64,000 bases of DNA from an uncultured Alphaproteobacteria bacterium (GTDB lineage: Bacteria > Pseudomonadota > Alphaproteobacteria > Rs-D84), in assembly GCA_949082785.1 (NCBI GenBank), contig CARVLU010000002.1, positions 124,001 to 188,000 on the forward strand. The letters run 5' to 3'. Positions 8,122-16,960 of this stretch are shown here, piece by piece. The notes beneath the pieces are model-generated. The model saw nothing but the letters and a program-made list of their open reading frames with translations, did no database searches and was not told the DNA's origin. Position numbers and translations under genes: made by a program. The number at the start of each line of letters is the position of its first letter. Position 1 is the stretch's first letter.

Positions 8122-9384
8122 TTAGAAATAAAAGATTGCCTGTACGCCGATATTGGTTTCGGAATACTTGTCAACCTTGGCATCGCCAAAGCGTGACAGA
8201 CCCGTCAACGGCGCACCATCGGCGCTGAACGTGTTTGCACGCCAGTAATAGAATTCCAGATTCTTGTCATCGGCGCTGTCATAGATGGCCGTTTTCGCAT
8301 ACAGATTCAATGCGAACCAATCGTTGGGCTGCCATCCGATGGCGGCTTTCAGGCTGGCCTGGTTATGCCAATCGTAATTGCCAAAAATCCCTTCGACATT
8401 TAATGTCCAGTCTTCGTCCAGAACACTGAACACGCCGACGCCCCCTTCGACATACATGGCGTTGTCGGTGTTGGTTTTGTATGCGACAAACATTGTTGCA
8501 TCATATCCTTCGCCGTCTTTGCCGCTGACGCCGTTACCATATGCGTTGCCGTCCAAATCAACATACCAACCGCGCAACAATCCATAAATTGTGGATTTGC
8601 CGTATTTGTATCCGCCCTTGATATCCAAGATAACGTTATCGGACACATCTTTTTGATGCTGATAATAACCGGACAATGTCGCAATCCATTTATCATTATC
8701 GACAAAGCGCCACTGTGCCCCCGCCCCGAACATGTTCAGACCGTTGTCATCCATTTTGTCATCCGGACCGTTGGACCATTCAAACTTGTACTTGGACACA
8801 TCGTATTTCAGCATGGCCAAAACCGCGATACGATCCGTGATGCCATAGCTGAAATCTTCTTTGATCGAAAACTGCTTCATATCCCATTTGCCAGACGCTT
8901 CGTTCAATGTCAATGCGTTGCCATTGGCGTCGTGGATAATAGATGTCGGATTACTGAACGCCATATCATACGAATTCATGTTATAAGACAAATCCGTAAT
9001 GGACCCGAACTTGCCCTGTAACGGCTGAAAGAACGGATGCGCCAGATAATATTTGCGGCGGGCGGCCGTGCGCGTTGTTTCCGCGCGTGTCATGCGGACA
9101 TTGGCGGCGCCATTGCGACCCGAATTGTCGTATTGTTTATACAGCGCGCTGCGCTTGGTCGGGGCGGTGTAATACAAATCGCCCGCATCTTTCATATCAT
9201 ATGTGCGCGTGGATGTGCGTGTTTCGTATTTCTGATAATTCACGTTCTGGCGCGTGCGGGTGGCCGGGCCACCGGTCAAATCCGCACTGGACGCGGCGCG
9301 CATGCCGGAATTTGTGGCCGCCCATACCGGGGACATTCCGAAAACCGCGACCGCCCAGATAAACAAAGACATTTGCTTTTTCAT
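8122..9384 (-). CDS. Outer-membrane beta-barrel protein, 420 residues
   Basis: ATG 9384 follows AAGGAG by the ideal distance and starts a signal peptide (MKKQMSLFIWAVAVFGMSPVWA). A Ser/Arg/Thr-rich, probably disordered region (25-120) precedes a run of amphipathic strands, and the protein ends in IFYF, the C-terminal aromatic typical of Bam substrates. Repeated DxDxN-like acidic loops (DDNGLN, DLDGNAYGN) could bind calcium. No family assigned; a porin or adhesin-type barrel is likely. Strong SD and a free-standing position suggest an abundant protein. Confidence 0.75.
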   Translation of the reverse strand: MKKQMSLFIWAVAVFGMSPVWAATNSGMRAASSADLTGGPATRTRQNVNYQKYETRTSTRTYDMKDAGDLYYTAPTKRSALYKQYDNSGRNGAANVRMTRAETTRTAARRKYYLAHPFFQPLQGKFGSITDLSYNMNSYDMAFSNPTSIIHDANGNALTLNEASGKWDMKQFSIKEDFSYGITDRIAVLAMLKYDVSKYKFEWSNGPDDKMDDNGLNMFGAGAQWRFVDNDKWIATLSGYYQHQKDVSDNVILDIKGGYKYGKSTIYGLLRGWYVDLDGNAYGNGVSGKDGEGYDATMFVAYKTNTDNAMYVEGGVGVFSVLDEDWTLNVEGIFGNYDWHNQASLKAAIGWQPNDWFALNLYAKTAIYDSADDKNLEFYYWRANTFSADGAPLTGLSRFGDAKVDKYSETNIGVQAIFYF

Positions 9385-9444
9385 GATTTAAATTCTCCTT
9401 TTGTGAAATATTATATCACAAAACGGTGCCGCAAAAAAGTATAA

Positions 9445-9470
9445 AAAACACCGGCGATTGCCGGTGTTTT
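9445..9470 (-). terminator. Terminator after ftsK
   Basis: AAACACCGGC and GCCGGTGTTT pair around GATT; on the minus strand a T-run follows. The same CCGGC..GCCGG hairpin design recurs at 27057 and 38711. Confidence 0.85.
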
Positions 9471-9473
9471 ATC

Positions 9474-11774
9474 TTATAAAATGTGCCGCTTGTTATTGGC
9501 GTCGGGGGCACTGACGATGCCTTCGGCCTCCATCCGTTCCATGAATGTGGCGGCCTTGTTATATCCGACCCCCAATCGGCGCTGGATGTATGAAATCGTG
9601 GGCTTTTTATCACGAATGACGCATTCTTTGGCCTGGGTGTACAGGTCGGCGTCTTTGTCCCCCTTGGACGGGGGCATGCCGGGAATGGACGCGGCGGCGG
9701 CACCACCGTCATCACCGTCGGTAACGCCCGACGCAAATTCCGGTTCGCCCTGTGACCGCAAGAAATCCGCCACGCGCGTCATTTCATCATTATCAATAAA
9801 TGCGCCGTGGATACGCACCGGCACGCGGCCGGCTTCGCTGAATAACATGTCCCCGCACGCCAGCAATTGTTCCGCCCCCTTTTCCCCCAGGGTCGTCATA
9901 CTGTCGATATTACTGCGCGCCTGGAACGAAACGCGGGTCGGGAAATTCGCCTTGATAACGCCGGTGATGGTGGTCGCATCCGGACGCTGGGTCGCCATTA
10001 CCAAATGGATACCGGCCGCACGTGCCTTTTGCGCCAAACGCTGGACACAGGCTTCTACATCCTTGCGCGCGACACCCATCAAATCGGCAACTTCGTCGAT
10101 GATGATAACCAGGTACGGCATGTCGGACAAATCGACTTCTTGGGTTTCGAATTCCAGCGCGCCCGTTTCCGGGTCCGTGCCGACGGCCACCTGGCGCGTC
10201 ATGATTTCGCCCGCATTGCGTTTTTTGGCGACCATTTCATTGTACCCTTCGATATTCTGGACGCCCATGAATTGCAATTGTTTATACCGTTCTTCCATTT
10301 CACGGACCGACCATTTCAATGCGTTGACGGCCGCATTCGCATCCAGTTTCACAACCGGCGTAATCAGATGCGGGATATCGTCCCAGAATCCAAAGTCAAC
10401 CCCCTTTGGGTCGATAATCATTAACTTGCACTTATCCGGCGTGAAATGATACAGCACCGACATAATAATCGATTGCACGAACACGGATTTCCCGGACCCC
10501 GTGCGCCCCGCAATCAGCATGTGCGGCATTTTCGCCAAATCAAAGTACATGGGATTGCCGCCGATATCCACCCCCAGCGACAGCGGGATGCGATATTTGG
10601 AATTCACAAATGTCGGATTTTCAACCAAGCCGCGGAAACGCACCGTCTGGCGGTTCAGGTTCACCATTTCCACCCCGATATAATTCGTGCGCGGAATATG
10701 CGCGATACGGATGTTTTCGGTCGCCATGGCGCGGGTCATATCCTTGACCGTGTCGGTGATTTTCGCGATGCGCATCCCGGTGTCGGGTTCAAATTCATAC
10801 AGTGTGACAATGGGACCGGGTTTGATGCCCGCCACCTTGCCATAGACGCCAAATTCTTCAAAGTGCGCTTCCAGTGCAACGGCATTACGCTTTAATTCCG
10901 GGGTGACAATGTTTTTGCCAAACGACGATTTTTCCAGGAACATCGGGTCGGGCAATTCGTATTCATGCGCATCCCCGTCCGCGTTATTCAATGCCGCCGC
11001 CGGTGATGGCGCCGCAATCGCGGTTGTGCGGCGTCGGGCCAATAATTTGCGACGACGGCGCGGCGCGGGTGCGTCCGCAGTATCCGACGACGGCGCATTT
11101 TCATCATCTGTATCATCTGTGGCGTCGTTGTCATCGGCCGCGTCGTCATCCGCATCATCGTCCGACGCGTATTGGGCCGACGCCGGGCGCGTCAAATGGA
11201 ACACCGACAACGTCCAGCGTAACGCACGCATCACCGCGCGCAGACACTGGGTCACATGCGCCCACTTAATATGTAATATCACCCCGCCCAGCACCACAAA
11301 CAGCCCCAGTGCCAGCAATCCGACCAACGCACCCCACGGGCCCATAACGGCCCCGACGTCGGATGCGACAATTGCGCCCATCATCCCGCCCAGCGTCATG
11401 CGCGGCGCAATCAATCCAAAACCGGCCGCGCCCGCACAGACGGCAATAAACCCGCGCAGCAAATTGTATTCGGGTGCGCGTTCTTCGCCCCACCCCATCG
11501 CCAGCGATAATCCAAACCGCGCGGTGCATAAAAATAAAAACAGCGCCGGCACAAACCCAATGACATAGCGCACCGGCCCAACGATTTGTCCGATAAATCC
11601 CTGGGGGCCGAACGTACTGGCAGCGGCAAATCCATCCAGGTACGGGTCATGCCAAAACAACCCCCAGACCAACCATATCCCCAACCCCAACAATGCGCCG
11701 CCCACCGCGCGCATCACCAGATTCTTTAACGCGCCGGAAACACGTTCCGGTAAAAACTTTGCTTGATTTTCCAT
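9474..11774 (-). CDS. ftsK: DNA translocase FtsK
   Basis: 766 residues. Four N-terminal membrane segments (about 15-190) anchor the protein at the septum; an Asp/Ala-rich linker (about 200-265, DDDADDDAADDND) leads to the motor. Walker A GRTGSGKS lies near 421-428 and Walker B YLVIIIDEVADLM near 556-568; the C-terminal gamma winged-helix domain (YIQRRLGVGYNKAATFMERM) should read KOPS-type polar DNA sequences. FtsK pumps chromosome ends through the septum and activates XerCD; a XerD-type recombinase is encoded at 20562. The linker is short compared with E. coli. Its terminator follows directly. Confidence 0.97.
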   Translation of the reverse strand: MENQAKFLPERVSGALKNLVMRAVGGALLGLGIWLVWGLFWHDPYLDGFAAASTFGPQGFIGQIVGPVRYVIGFVPALFLFLCTARFGLSLAMGWGEERAPEYNLLRGFIAVCAGAAGFGLIAPRMTLGGMMGAIVASDVGAVMGPWGALVGLLALGLFVVLGGVILHIKWAHVTQCLRAVMRALRWTLSVFHLTRPASAQYASDDDADDDAADDNDATDDTDDENAPSSDTADAPAPRRRRKLLARRRTTAIAAPSPAAALNNADGDAHEYELPDPMFLEKSSFGKNIVTPELKRNAVALEAHFEEFGVYGKVAGIKPGPIVTLYEFEPDTGMRIAKITDTVKDMTRAMATENIRIAHIPRTNYIGVEMVNLNRQTVRFRGLVENPTFVNSKYRIPLSLGVDIGGNPMYFDLAKMPHMLIAGRTGSGKSVFVQSIIMSVLYHFTPDKCKLMIIDPKGVDFGFWDDIPHLITPVVKLDANAAVNALKWSVREMEERYKQLQFMGVQNIEGYNEMVAKKRNAGEIMTRQVAVGTDPETGALEFETQEVDLSDMPYLVIIIDEVADLMGVARKDVEACVQRLAQKARAAGIHLVMATQRPDATTITGVIKANFPTRVSFQARSNIDSMTTLGEKGAEQLLACGDMLFSEAGRVPVRIHGAFIDNDEMTRVADFLRSQGEPEFASGVTDGDDGGAAAASIPGMPPSKGDKDADLYTQAKECVIRDKKPTISYIQRRLGVGYNKAATFMERMEAEGIVSAPDANNKRHIL

Positions 11775-11823
11775 GATTGCAATTTTATCACAAAAAAAGA
11801 TAAAAGCACAGACCTTTCGTCAT

Positions 11824-11850
11824 AAAAAGACGCCCCGCATGGGGCGCCCG
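11824..11850 (-). terminator. Terminator after the PAP2 gene
   Basis: On the minus strand GGGCGCCCC ATGC GGGGCGTC is followed by TTTTTATG, three bases after the PAP2 stop codon. Confidence 0.8.
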
Positions 11851-11851
11851 T

Positions 11852-12538
11852 TTAAATCAGATATTTTTTCAGTGTCGCTTTGACAAAATCGGCCATCACC
11901 ATACCGACAAAGGCCCCGATTAAAACGTCCGTCGGCCAATGCGCGCCGACCGCAACACGCGACAGCCCAACCGTAATCGCCAGCGTCCACGTGAACCACT
12001 TTATCTTGGGCGCCAACATCCCCATCATCACCAATGCCGCAAACGTTGCCGTCGTGTGACCCGATGGCATGGAATTAAATGCCCATTCGGTGTTAAACGG
12101 AAAAAATCCGGTAAGTCCCAACGCTTCGTAAAAAATGGGACGGGCGCGACCGACAACAATCTTTATCACGCCGGTAACCAGGCATGCCGACACGATAGAG
12201 CAAAATATAAAAAACGCGTAACTTGTCTTTGTTTTTTGCAGAAAATCTGCATAAAACGTCACCAAGCTGAACCGATTTCTGTCATTTCTGAATTTTGGCT
12301 TTGATTTCAGGGCCTTTTTAATATAAAACATACCAACCAAAATGGCGGTCACAATCAACCACGCCTTGGCCTGGAAAATATGGGCCATCACGCGAAAGGC
12401 CGCGCAATCAAATTGACGCATAAACAGGAATAACGGCCGGTCAAACCATGCAATCCCGGCCGCGCACAGCACCGCCGTGACAATTGTCGCCACGCCCAGT
12501 AATCGCCATTTAATTGTATTATTTTGTCTTAAAAACAT
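11852..12538 (-). CDS. PAP2-family membrane phosphatase
   Basis: 228 residues from ATG 12538, which has GGGGGA seven bases upstream; a TTG four codons earlier is less likely. Five to six membrane helices and the three PAP2 motifs: KIVVGRARP, PSGH (in NSMPSGHTTATF) and SRVAVGAHWPTDV with the catalytic His. Such enzymes dephosphorylate undecaprenyl pyrophosphate, phosphatidic acid or phosphatidylglycerol phosphate on the periplasmic face; the substrate cannot be told from sequence. It lies 21 bp after the S41-like gene and may share its transcript. Confidence 0.9.
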   Translation of the reverse strand: MFLRQNNTIKWRLLGVATIVTAVLCAAGIAWFDRPLFLFMRQFDCAAFRVMAHIFQAKAWLIVTAILVGMFYIKKALKSKPKFRNDRNRFSLVTFYADFLQKTKTSYAFFIFCSIVSACLVTGVIKIVVGRARPIFYEALGLTGFFPFNTEWAFNSMPSGHTTATFAALVMMGMLAPKIKWFTWTLAITVGLSRVAVGAHWPTDVLIGAFVGMVMADFVKATLKKYLI

Positions 12539-12559
12539 TGGTTCCCCCAACCTGCCCTG

Positions 12560-14074
12560 TTATTGCGAAATTAATTTGTTATAGACTTTCTTGTCCGTCA
12601 AAATTTTGACCGCAACGGCGGTCGCCAATGCGTCTTCGTCGGCGCCACTGGTAATCGACGGACATCCGCGACGAATATCGGCCGTCGGCACATCATCGGC
12701 GCGGTTAAAATCCTGGGCACGGAAATCATTATTAACCACGTTCAGGAAAAACGCATCCTGTTGCCCGGCGGTTCGGATATTGGACAGGCATACCAACGGA
12801 AAGATGCCCCGCCCGTCAATTGCGCGACCGGTCCCCGTTTTGATGGATTTGTTCAGCAATTCCAACGCCCCGCCGTTTTCCAAATCAATGCGGGTTGCGA
12901 TGCGCGAACTGCCCGCGGTGGGCGTTCCGACCAAAACCGCGCGGTCGTTTTCGTATAATGCGGCGGCGATGGCTTCGGCGGTGCCGCGTGTCATATTGGA
13001 CACCAATACGACCAATGGTGTTTGGGTCACGGCGCGACCGCCGGGGACAACTTCAACTTCGGCCCGGGCGGTTTCAACGATGCGCATAACCGGCACCGCC
13101 CCAACAAACAACCCCGCCAGTTTGGCCGCCGCGCGTTCATCATCGCCGGCCGCACTGCGTAAATCCAAAATAATCCCCGAAACCGCGTCCCCGTATTGCG
13201 CCAACGCTTCGTTCACAATCGCAACCGCCCCGTCCGACACGCGGTGCACAATGATTTCCAGCAATCCCGGATTGTCCCCGTTCCCGCGGCGATGCACCAC
13301 GTCCGCATCGGCCAACACAATTGTCGCACGGCGCAAAACAATGTTGCGCGTGCCGGTCGGTGTCAGCAATGCAATCTTGGACGTGCCCGAATTAAATCCG
13401 GCCATCACAGACGCCAAATCTGCATCCGACATTTTGGGCACGGGCGTGCCGTTGATTTCAGCGATGATGTCGCCAACCTTAATCCCGGAAATGTCTGCGG
13501 GGGCGCCCTTGTACACGCCGGTGATGCGGAAATTGCCATGGTCGTCGCGCGCCCCTTCCAGCCCCACACTGGTCAGAATGCGGCGGTCTTCGGACATTTC
13601 GGCCGCACGCGAATAAATATACCGGCCATTTTCATCTACGCCCCGCATCAGGCTGTCAACCACGATTTGATACATTTCGCTTTCGCTGGCGGCGCGCAGG
13701 GCCGCGTCATGCGCGCGCATTTTCAACAGCAATGCGGTTGTTATCTGGCCAAAACCGTCCCAGTCGCGGGCCGCCGGACGCGGGTAATTTGCAATAATGG
13801 AATCGCGCCAGACCAAGACCACACGATCGTCGGTCGCGGCGATATGCGCATCTGGATTCAATTTTTCCAGGCTTTCGATGGCGACATTGACGTCTTTGCC
13901 GGCCCAGCTGACGCTGTCCAGTTTTTTGTAAATATCGGCAAAGACCGCCGACACATCAAACACATTTAATCCATCCTGGACCGGTTCATCCGGATGGAAC
14001 AGGTCTGCGGCGCGCGCCGGCGCCCCGCATGTACACGCAACAATTGCCCAGAAAAATAATCCAATCAATCGCAT
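12560..14074 (-). CDS. S41 (C-terminal processing protease)-like protein, catalytic residues lost
   Basis: 504 residues, SD GGGGGGA, signal peptide ending at ARA (about residue 22). A PDZ domain (about 165-255, with GAPADISGIKVGDIIAEING) and an S41 core follow. At the nucleophile, E. coli Tsp reads SASASE; the aligned block here is TRGTAE (in SNMTRGTAEAI, near 357-367), replacing the catalytic Ser with Gly. The general base Lys of the GEPTFGKG motif is Ser here (GTPTAGSS). The surrounding fold is well kept (ALYENDRAVLVG, GRAIDGRGIFP). I infer a pseudoprotease acting as a periplasmic PDZ scaffold or adaptor. It follows secF, 32 bp apart. Confidence 0.85.
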   Translation of the reverse strand: MRLIGLFFWAIVACTCGAPARAADLFHPDEPVQDGLNVFDVSAVFADIYKKLDSVSWAGKDVNVAIESLEKLNPDAHIAATDDRVVLVWRDSIIANYPRPAARDWDGFGQITTALLLKMRAHDAALRAASESEMYQIVVDSLMRGVDENGRYIYSRAAEMSEDRRILTSVGLEGARDDHGNFRITGVYKGAPADISGIKVGDIIAEINGTPVPKMSDADLASVMAGFNSGTSKIALLTPTGTRNIVLRRATIVLADADVVHRRGNGDNPGLLEIIVHRVSDGAVAIVNEALAQYGDAVSGIILDLRSAAGDDERAAAKLAGLFVGAVPVMRIVETARAEVEVVPGGRAVTQTPLVVLVSNMTRGTAEAIAAALYENDRAVLVGTPTAGSSRIATRIDLENGGALELLNKSIKTGTGRAIDGRGIFPLVCLSNIRTAGQQDAFFLNVVNNDFRAQDFNRADDVPTADIRRGCPSITSGADEDALATAVAVKILTDKKVYNKLISQ

Positions 14075-14106
14075 TGCATTCCCCCCTGTGTTAGAAGCGG
14101 CGTTGT

Positions 14107-14970
14107 TTAATATTCCGTTTCGCGCAGATTAAAATGATACAGAATCACATTAGAGATATAAATACTGGTCAGTGTTCCCATCACAATGGCAAATGTCATT
14201 GCGACAGCAAATTCTTGCAGCATTGCGCCCCCGAACATATACAGCCCGACCATCGCCAGAATGGTGGACACACTGGTCATGACGGTGCGGCGAAACATTT
14301 CGTTGATGGACAAATCGATTAATTCGGTCATGGGCATCTTGTGATACTTTTTGATATTTTCATCAATGCGGTCGTAATTTACAACCTTGTCATTAATGGA
14401 ATATCCAATCCCCATCAAGATAACCGCAATGGACGTCTGATTGAATTCCAGGCCCGCGACCGAAAAGAATCCGAACATTAAAATAAAGTCCAGAACCAAC
14501 GACACAAATGACCCGACCGCATATCCCCCGCGGTAACGAATCCAGATATAAACACTCATCAGCACGAACGAAACCAAGATGGCCAAAATCCCGCCGCGGA
14601 CCAATTCGCCGCCGATTTTGGGTCCAACGATTTGTACCTGGGAATATGTGACATTATCCCCCAGGATGTTTTTGATTTCACGAACGCGTTCGTTTTGCTG
14701 GGCGTCTGTGGCCCCCTTTGGCAGACCGACGCGAACCAAAATCGAATTGCCGTCCACCGATTGCAATTCGGGGCTATACTGGGCCAGCACGCCGCGCATT
14801 TTGTCGATGGTGTAACCGGCGGCCACGGGCGTTACTTCCATTGAAATGCCGCCGGCAAAGTCAATCCCGTAATTCAAACCGCGCGTGGACAGCGACACAA
14901 TCGACAGCGCCACCAGGATACCCGAAATCCAGTACGACAGTTTGCGATATTTCATAAAATGCAGTTTCAT
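14107..14970 (-). CDS. secF: Protein translocase subunit SecF
   Basis: 287 residues with SD AAAGGAG. Six membrane helices and a periplasmic domain (about 35-125); the signatures LNYGIDFAGGISMEV and MGIGYSINDKVVNYDRI match SecF. The last motif reads SINDKVVNYDR, where most SecF have SINDTVVVFDR. With SecD and YajC it uses the proton motive force to help SecYEG export. Encoded 26 bp after secD in the standard yajC-secD-secF order. Confidence 0.96.
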   Translation of the reverse strand: MKLHFMKYRKLSYWISGILVALSIVSLSTRGLNYGIDFAGGISMEVTPVAAGYTIDKMRGVLAQYSPELQSVDGNSILVRVGLPKGATDAQQNERVREIKNILGDNVTYSQVQIVGPKIGGELVRGGILAILVSFVLMSVYIWIRYRGGYAVGSFVSLVLDFILMFGFFSVAGLEFNQTSIAVILMGIGYSINDKVVNYDRIDENIKKYHKMPMTELIDLSINEMFRRTVMTSVSTILAMVGLYMFGGAMLQEFAVAMTFAIVMGTLTSIYISNVILYHFNLRETEY

Positions 14971-14996
14971 ATTAAATACTCCTTTACTGCGGGCAC

Positions 14997-16553
14997 TTAT
15001 TCTTTGATAAATCCGATTTTCTTGTTCCGGCCGTCCATATAGAAATCAATCAAGACGCGCGACAGCAACAGGCATGTGAACAGCGTTGTTGCCACCCCGA
15101 TGGACAGTGTCACCGCAAACCCGCGGATGGGACCGGCCCCAAATTGGAACAGAATCAATGAACAAATCAAATTGGTCAGGTTTCCGTCCATAACGGTTTT
15201 GGTCGAACGATGGAACCCGTTGTCAACCGCACGCAATGTGGGACTGCCGGCACGCACTTCGTCACGAATGCGTTCAAACGGCAAGATATTTGCGTCCACC
15301 GCCATCCCCAGCGTCAACACAATCCCCGCAATCCCCGGCAGTGTCAGCGTTGCACCAAACAGTGCGGACACACCGATAATCATGGCCAAATTGACCAACA
15401 GGACGATGTCTGCAATCACGCCAAAACGACGATAGAAAACAATCATGAAAATCATCACGAACAAGACGCCAACCGCAGACCCGATTTTACCGGCGGCGAT
15501 GGTGTCCGCCCCCAGCCCCGCGCCAACGGTGCGTTCTTCGATAACCGACAGCGGCGCCGGCAATGCCCCCGACCGCAGCAACACAGCCAGGTCTTTGGCC
15601 CCCTGTAAATTAAATCCGCCCGAAATCTGACCGCGGCCACCCGGGATGGGTTCACGAATGGTCGGCGCCGACAAAACCTTGCCGTCCAGAACAATGGCGA
15701 ACCGTTCGCCAACGTGTTCGGTTGTCAATTTGGCAAAGCGTCGTGCGCCCGCCGCGTCAAACGACGTGGTTACGACCGGCATGTTGTTCTGGTCAAAATC
15801 CGCCTGGGAATCTTTCAGGCTTTCGCCGGAAACTTCCACCCGATTATAAACTGCAATTCGCTGGTCCGGGGCGTCCATATACGGCAAGAATTCCGTTCCC
15901 GCCGGCGCGCGACCGGTTTCAATCTGGGTTGGGGACACGCCTTCGTTGACCAGATGGAATGTCATCTTGGCGGTTTGGCCAATCAATTCTTTGATATGTT
16001 CGGGATTGTCCACGCCAGGCAATTGAATCAGGATGTATTTCCCGCCCTGGCTTTGGATGGACGGTTCCTTGGTCCCCAGCGCATCGATACGACGACGCAC
16101 AATTTCAATACTGCGCGACAGCGCGTCCGACACCATTTCGTCGCGCTGTTTTTCCGAATAAGACAGCGTTACCGTCCGCCCGTCAGATTCAATGTCAACC
16201 GTGTTGCCCAGCACGCTTTTCAACCGGCCCTTGGCACGGGATACATCGTCACTGTCACGGACAACGAACGACACGGTGCCGTCGATGTTGCGCAGATTGG
16301 AATAACGGACAACCCCCTTGTCCCGGTCAATCAATGCCGCGCGCGTTTCTTCGTACAATTGCGCGGATTTTTCCTGGAACATGGTTTTGGTGTCAACTTC
16401 CAGCAACAATTGGGCGCCGCCCTTTAAATCCAGACCCAACGGAATCGGCCGGACCCAGGACGGAAAATAACGCGCCGCGGACGGCACCATGGTCGGCACC
16501 GCCAACAAAACGCCAAACACGGCGATAAAAATAATGGCCAGCTTTTTAAACAT
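14997..16553 (-). CDS. secD: Protein translocase subunit SecD
   Basis: 518 residues. One N-terminal helix, the LGLDLKGGAQLLLEVD motif (about 38-53), a large periplasmic P1 domain (LGTKEPSIQSQGGKYILIQLPG) and five C-terminal helices with the conserved GMAVDANILPFERIRDE. Partner of SecF. The start ATG 16553 follows GGGTAGAG and lies 12 bp after yajC. Confidence 0.97.
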   Translation of the reverse strand: MFKKLAIIFIAVFGVLLAVPTMVPSAARYFPSWVRPIPLGLDLKGGAQLLLEVDTKTMFQEKSAQLYEETRAALIDRDKGVVRYSNLRNIDGTVSFVVRDSDDVSRAKGRLKSVLGNTVDIESDGRTVTLSYSEKQRDEMVSDALSRSIEIVRRRIDALGTKEPSIQSQGGKYILIQLPGVDNPEHIKELIGQTAKMTFHLVNEGVSPTQIETGRAPAGTEFLPYMDAPDQRIAVYNRVEVSGESLKDSQADFDQNNMPVVTTSFDAAGARRFAKLTTEHVGERFAIVLDGKVLSAPTIREPIPGGRGQISGGFNLQGAKDLAVLLRSGALPAPLSVIEERTVGAGLGADTIAAGKIGSAVGVLFVMIFMIVFYRRFGVIADIVLLVNLAMIIGVSALFGATLTLPGIAGIVLTLGMAVDANILPFERIRDEVRAGSPTLRAVDNGFHRSTKTVMDGNLTNLICSLILFQFGAGPIRGFAVTLSIGVATTLFTCLLLSRVLIDFYMDGRNKKIGFIKE

Positions 16554-16565
16554 ATCACTCTACCC

Positions 16566-16886
16566 TTATGCTTTTGCTTTTTCTTCCACACCCGCGACAG
16601 CTGTTTTGCTGACTTCGATAACAACACCCTTGGCGATTTCCAGTTCGATGGTTTTATCTCCAATTTTCTTAATCGTGCCGTAAATGCCGGCCGCCATCAC
16701 GCGGTTGCCCACCGCCAGGGAATCCAGCATTTTCTGGTATTCGGCCATACGCTTTTTATTGGGGCGCACCATAAACAGATACAAAATCCCCAGCACCACC
16801 AGGCAATACACAACCATGCCCCAAATGTCACCACCGGGGTTTGTCTGCGCCACGGTATCAATTGTGGCGTTTGCAACGTCGTTCAT
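16566..16886 (-). CDS. yajC: Sec translocon accessory protein YajC
   Basis: 106 residues, SD AAAGGAG. One membrane helix (about 21-40, GMVVYCLVVLGILYLFMV) followed by the RPNKKRMAEYQKMLDSL motif and a small beta domain (GNRVMAAGIYGTIKKI). First gene of the yajC-secD-secF cluster, separated from mutL by 74 bp that probably hold its promoter. Confidence 0.96.
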   Translation of the reverse strand: MNDVANATIDTVAQTNPGGDIWGMVVYCLVVLGILYLFMVRPNKKRMAEYQKMLDSLAVGNRVMAAGIYGTIKKIGDKTIELEIAKGVVIEVSKTAVAGVEEKAKA

Positions 16887-16960
16887 GAAATCTCCTTTAC
16901 TTTATTATGGCTTCACAATAGTAAAAAAATGGCGAAGTGTAAAGGAAATAGTTAGTGTTT

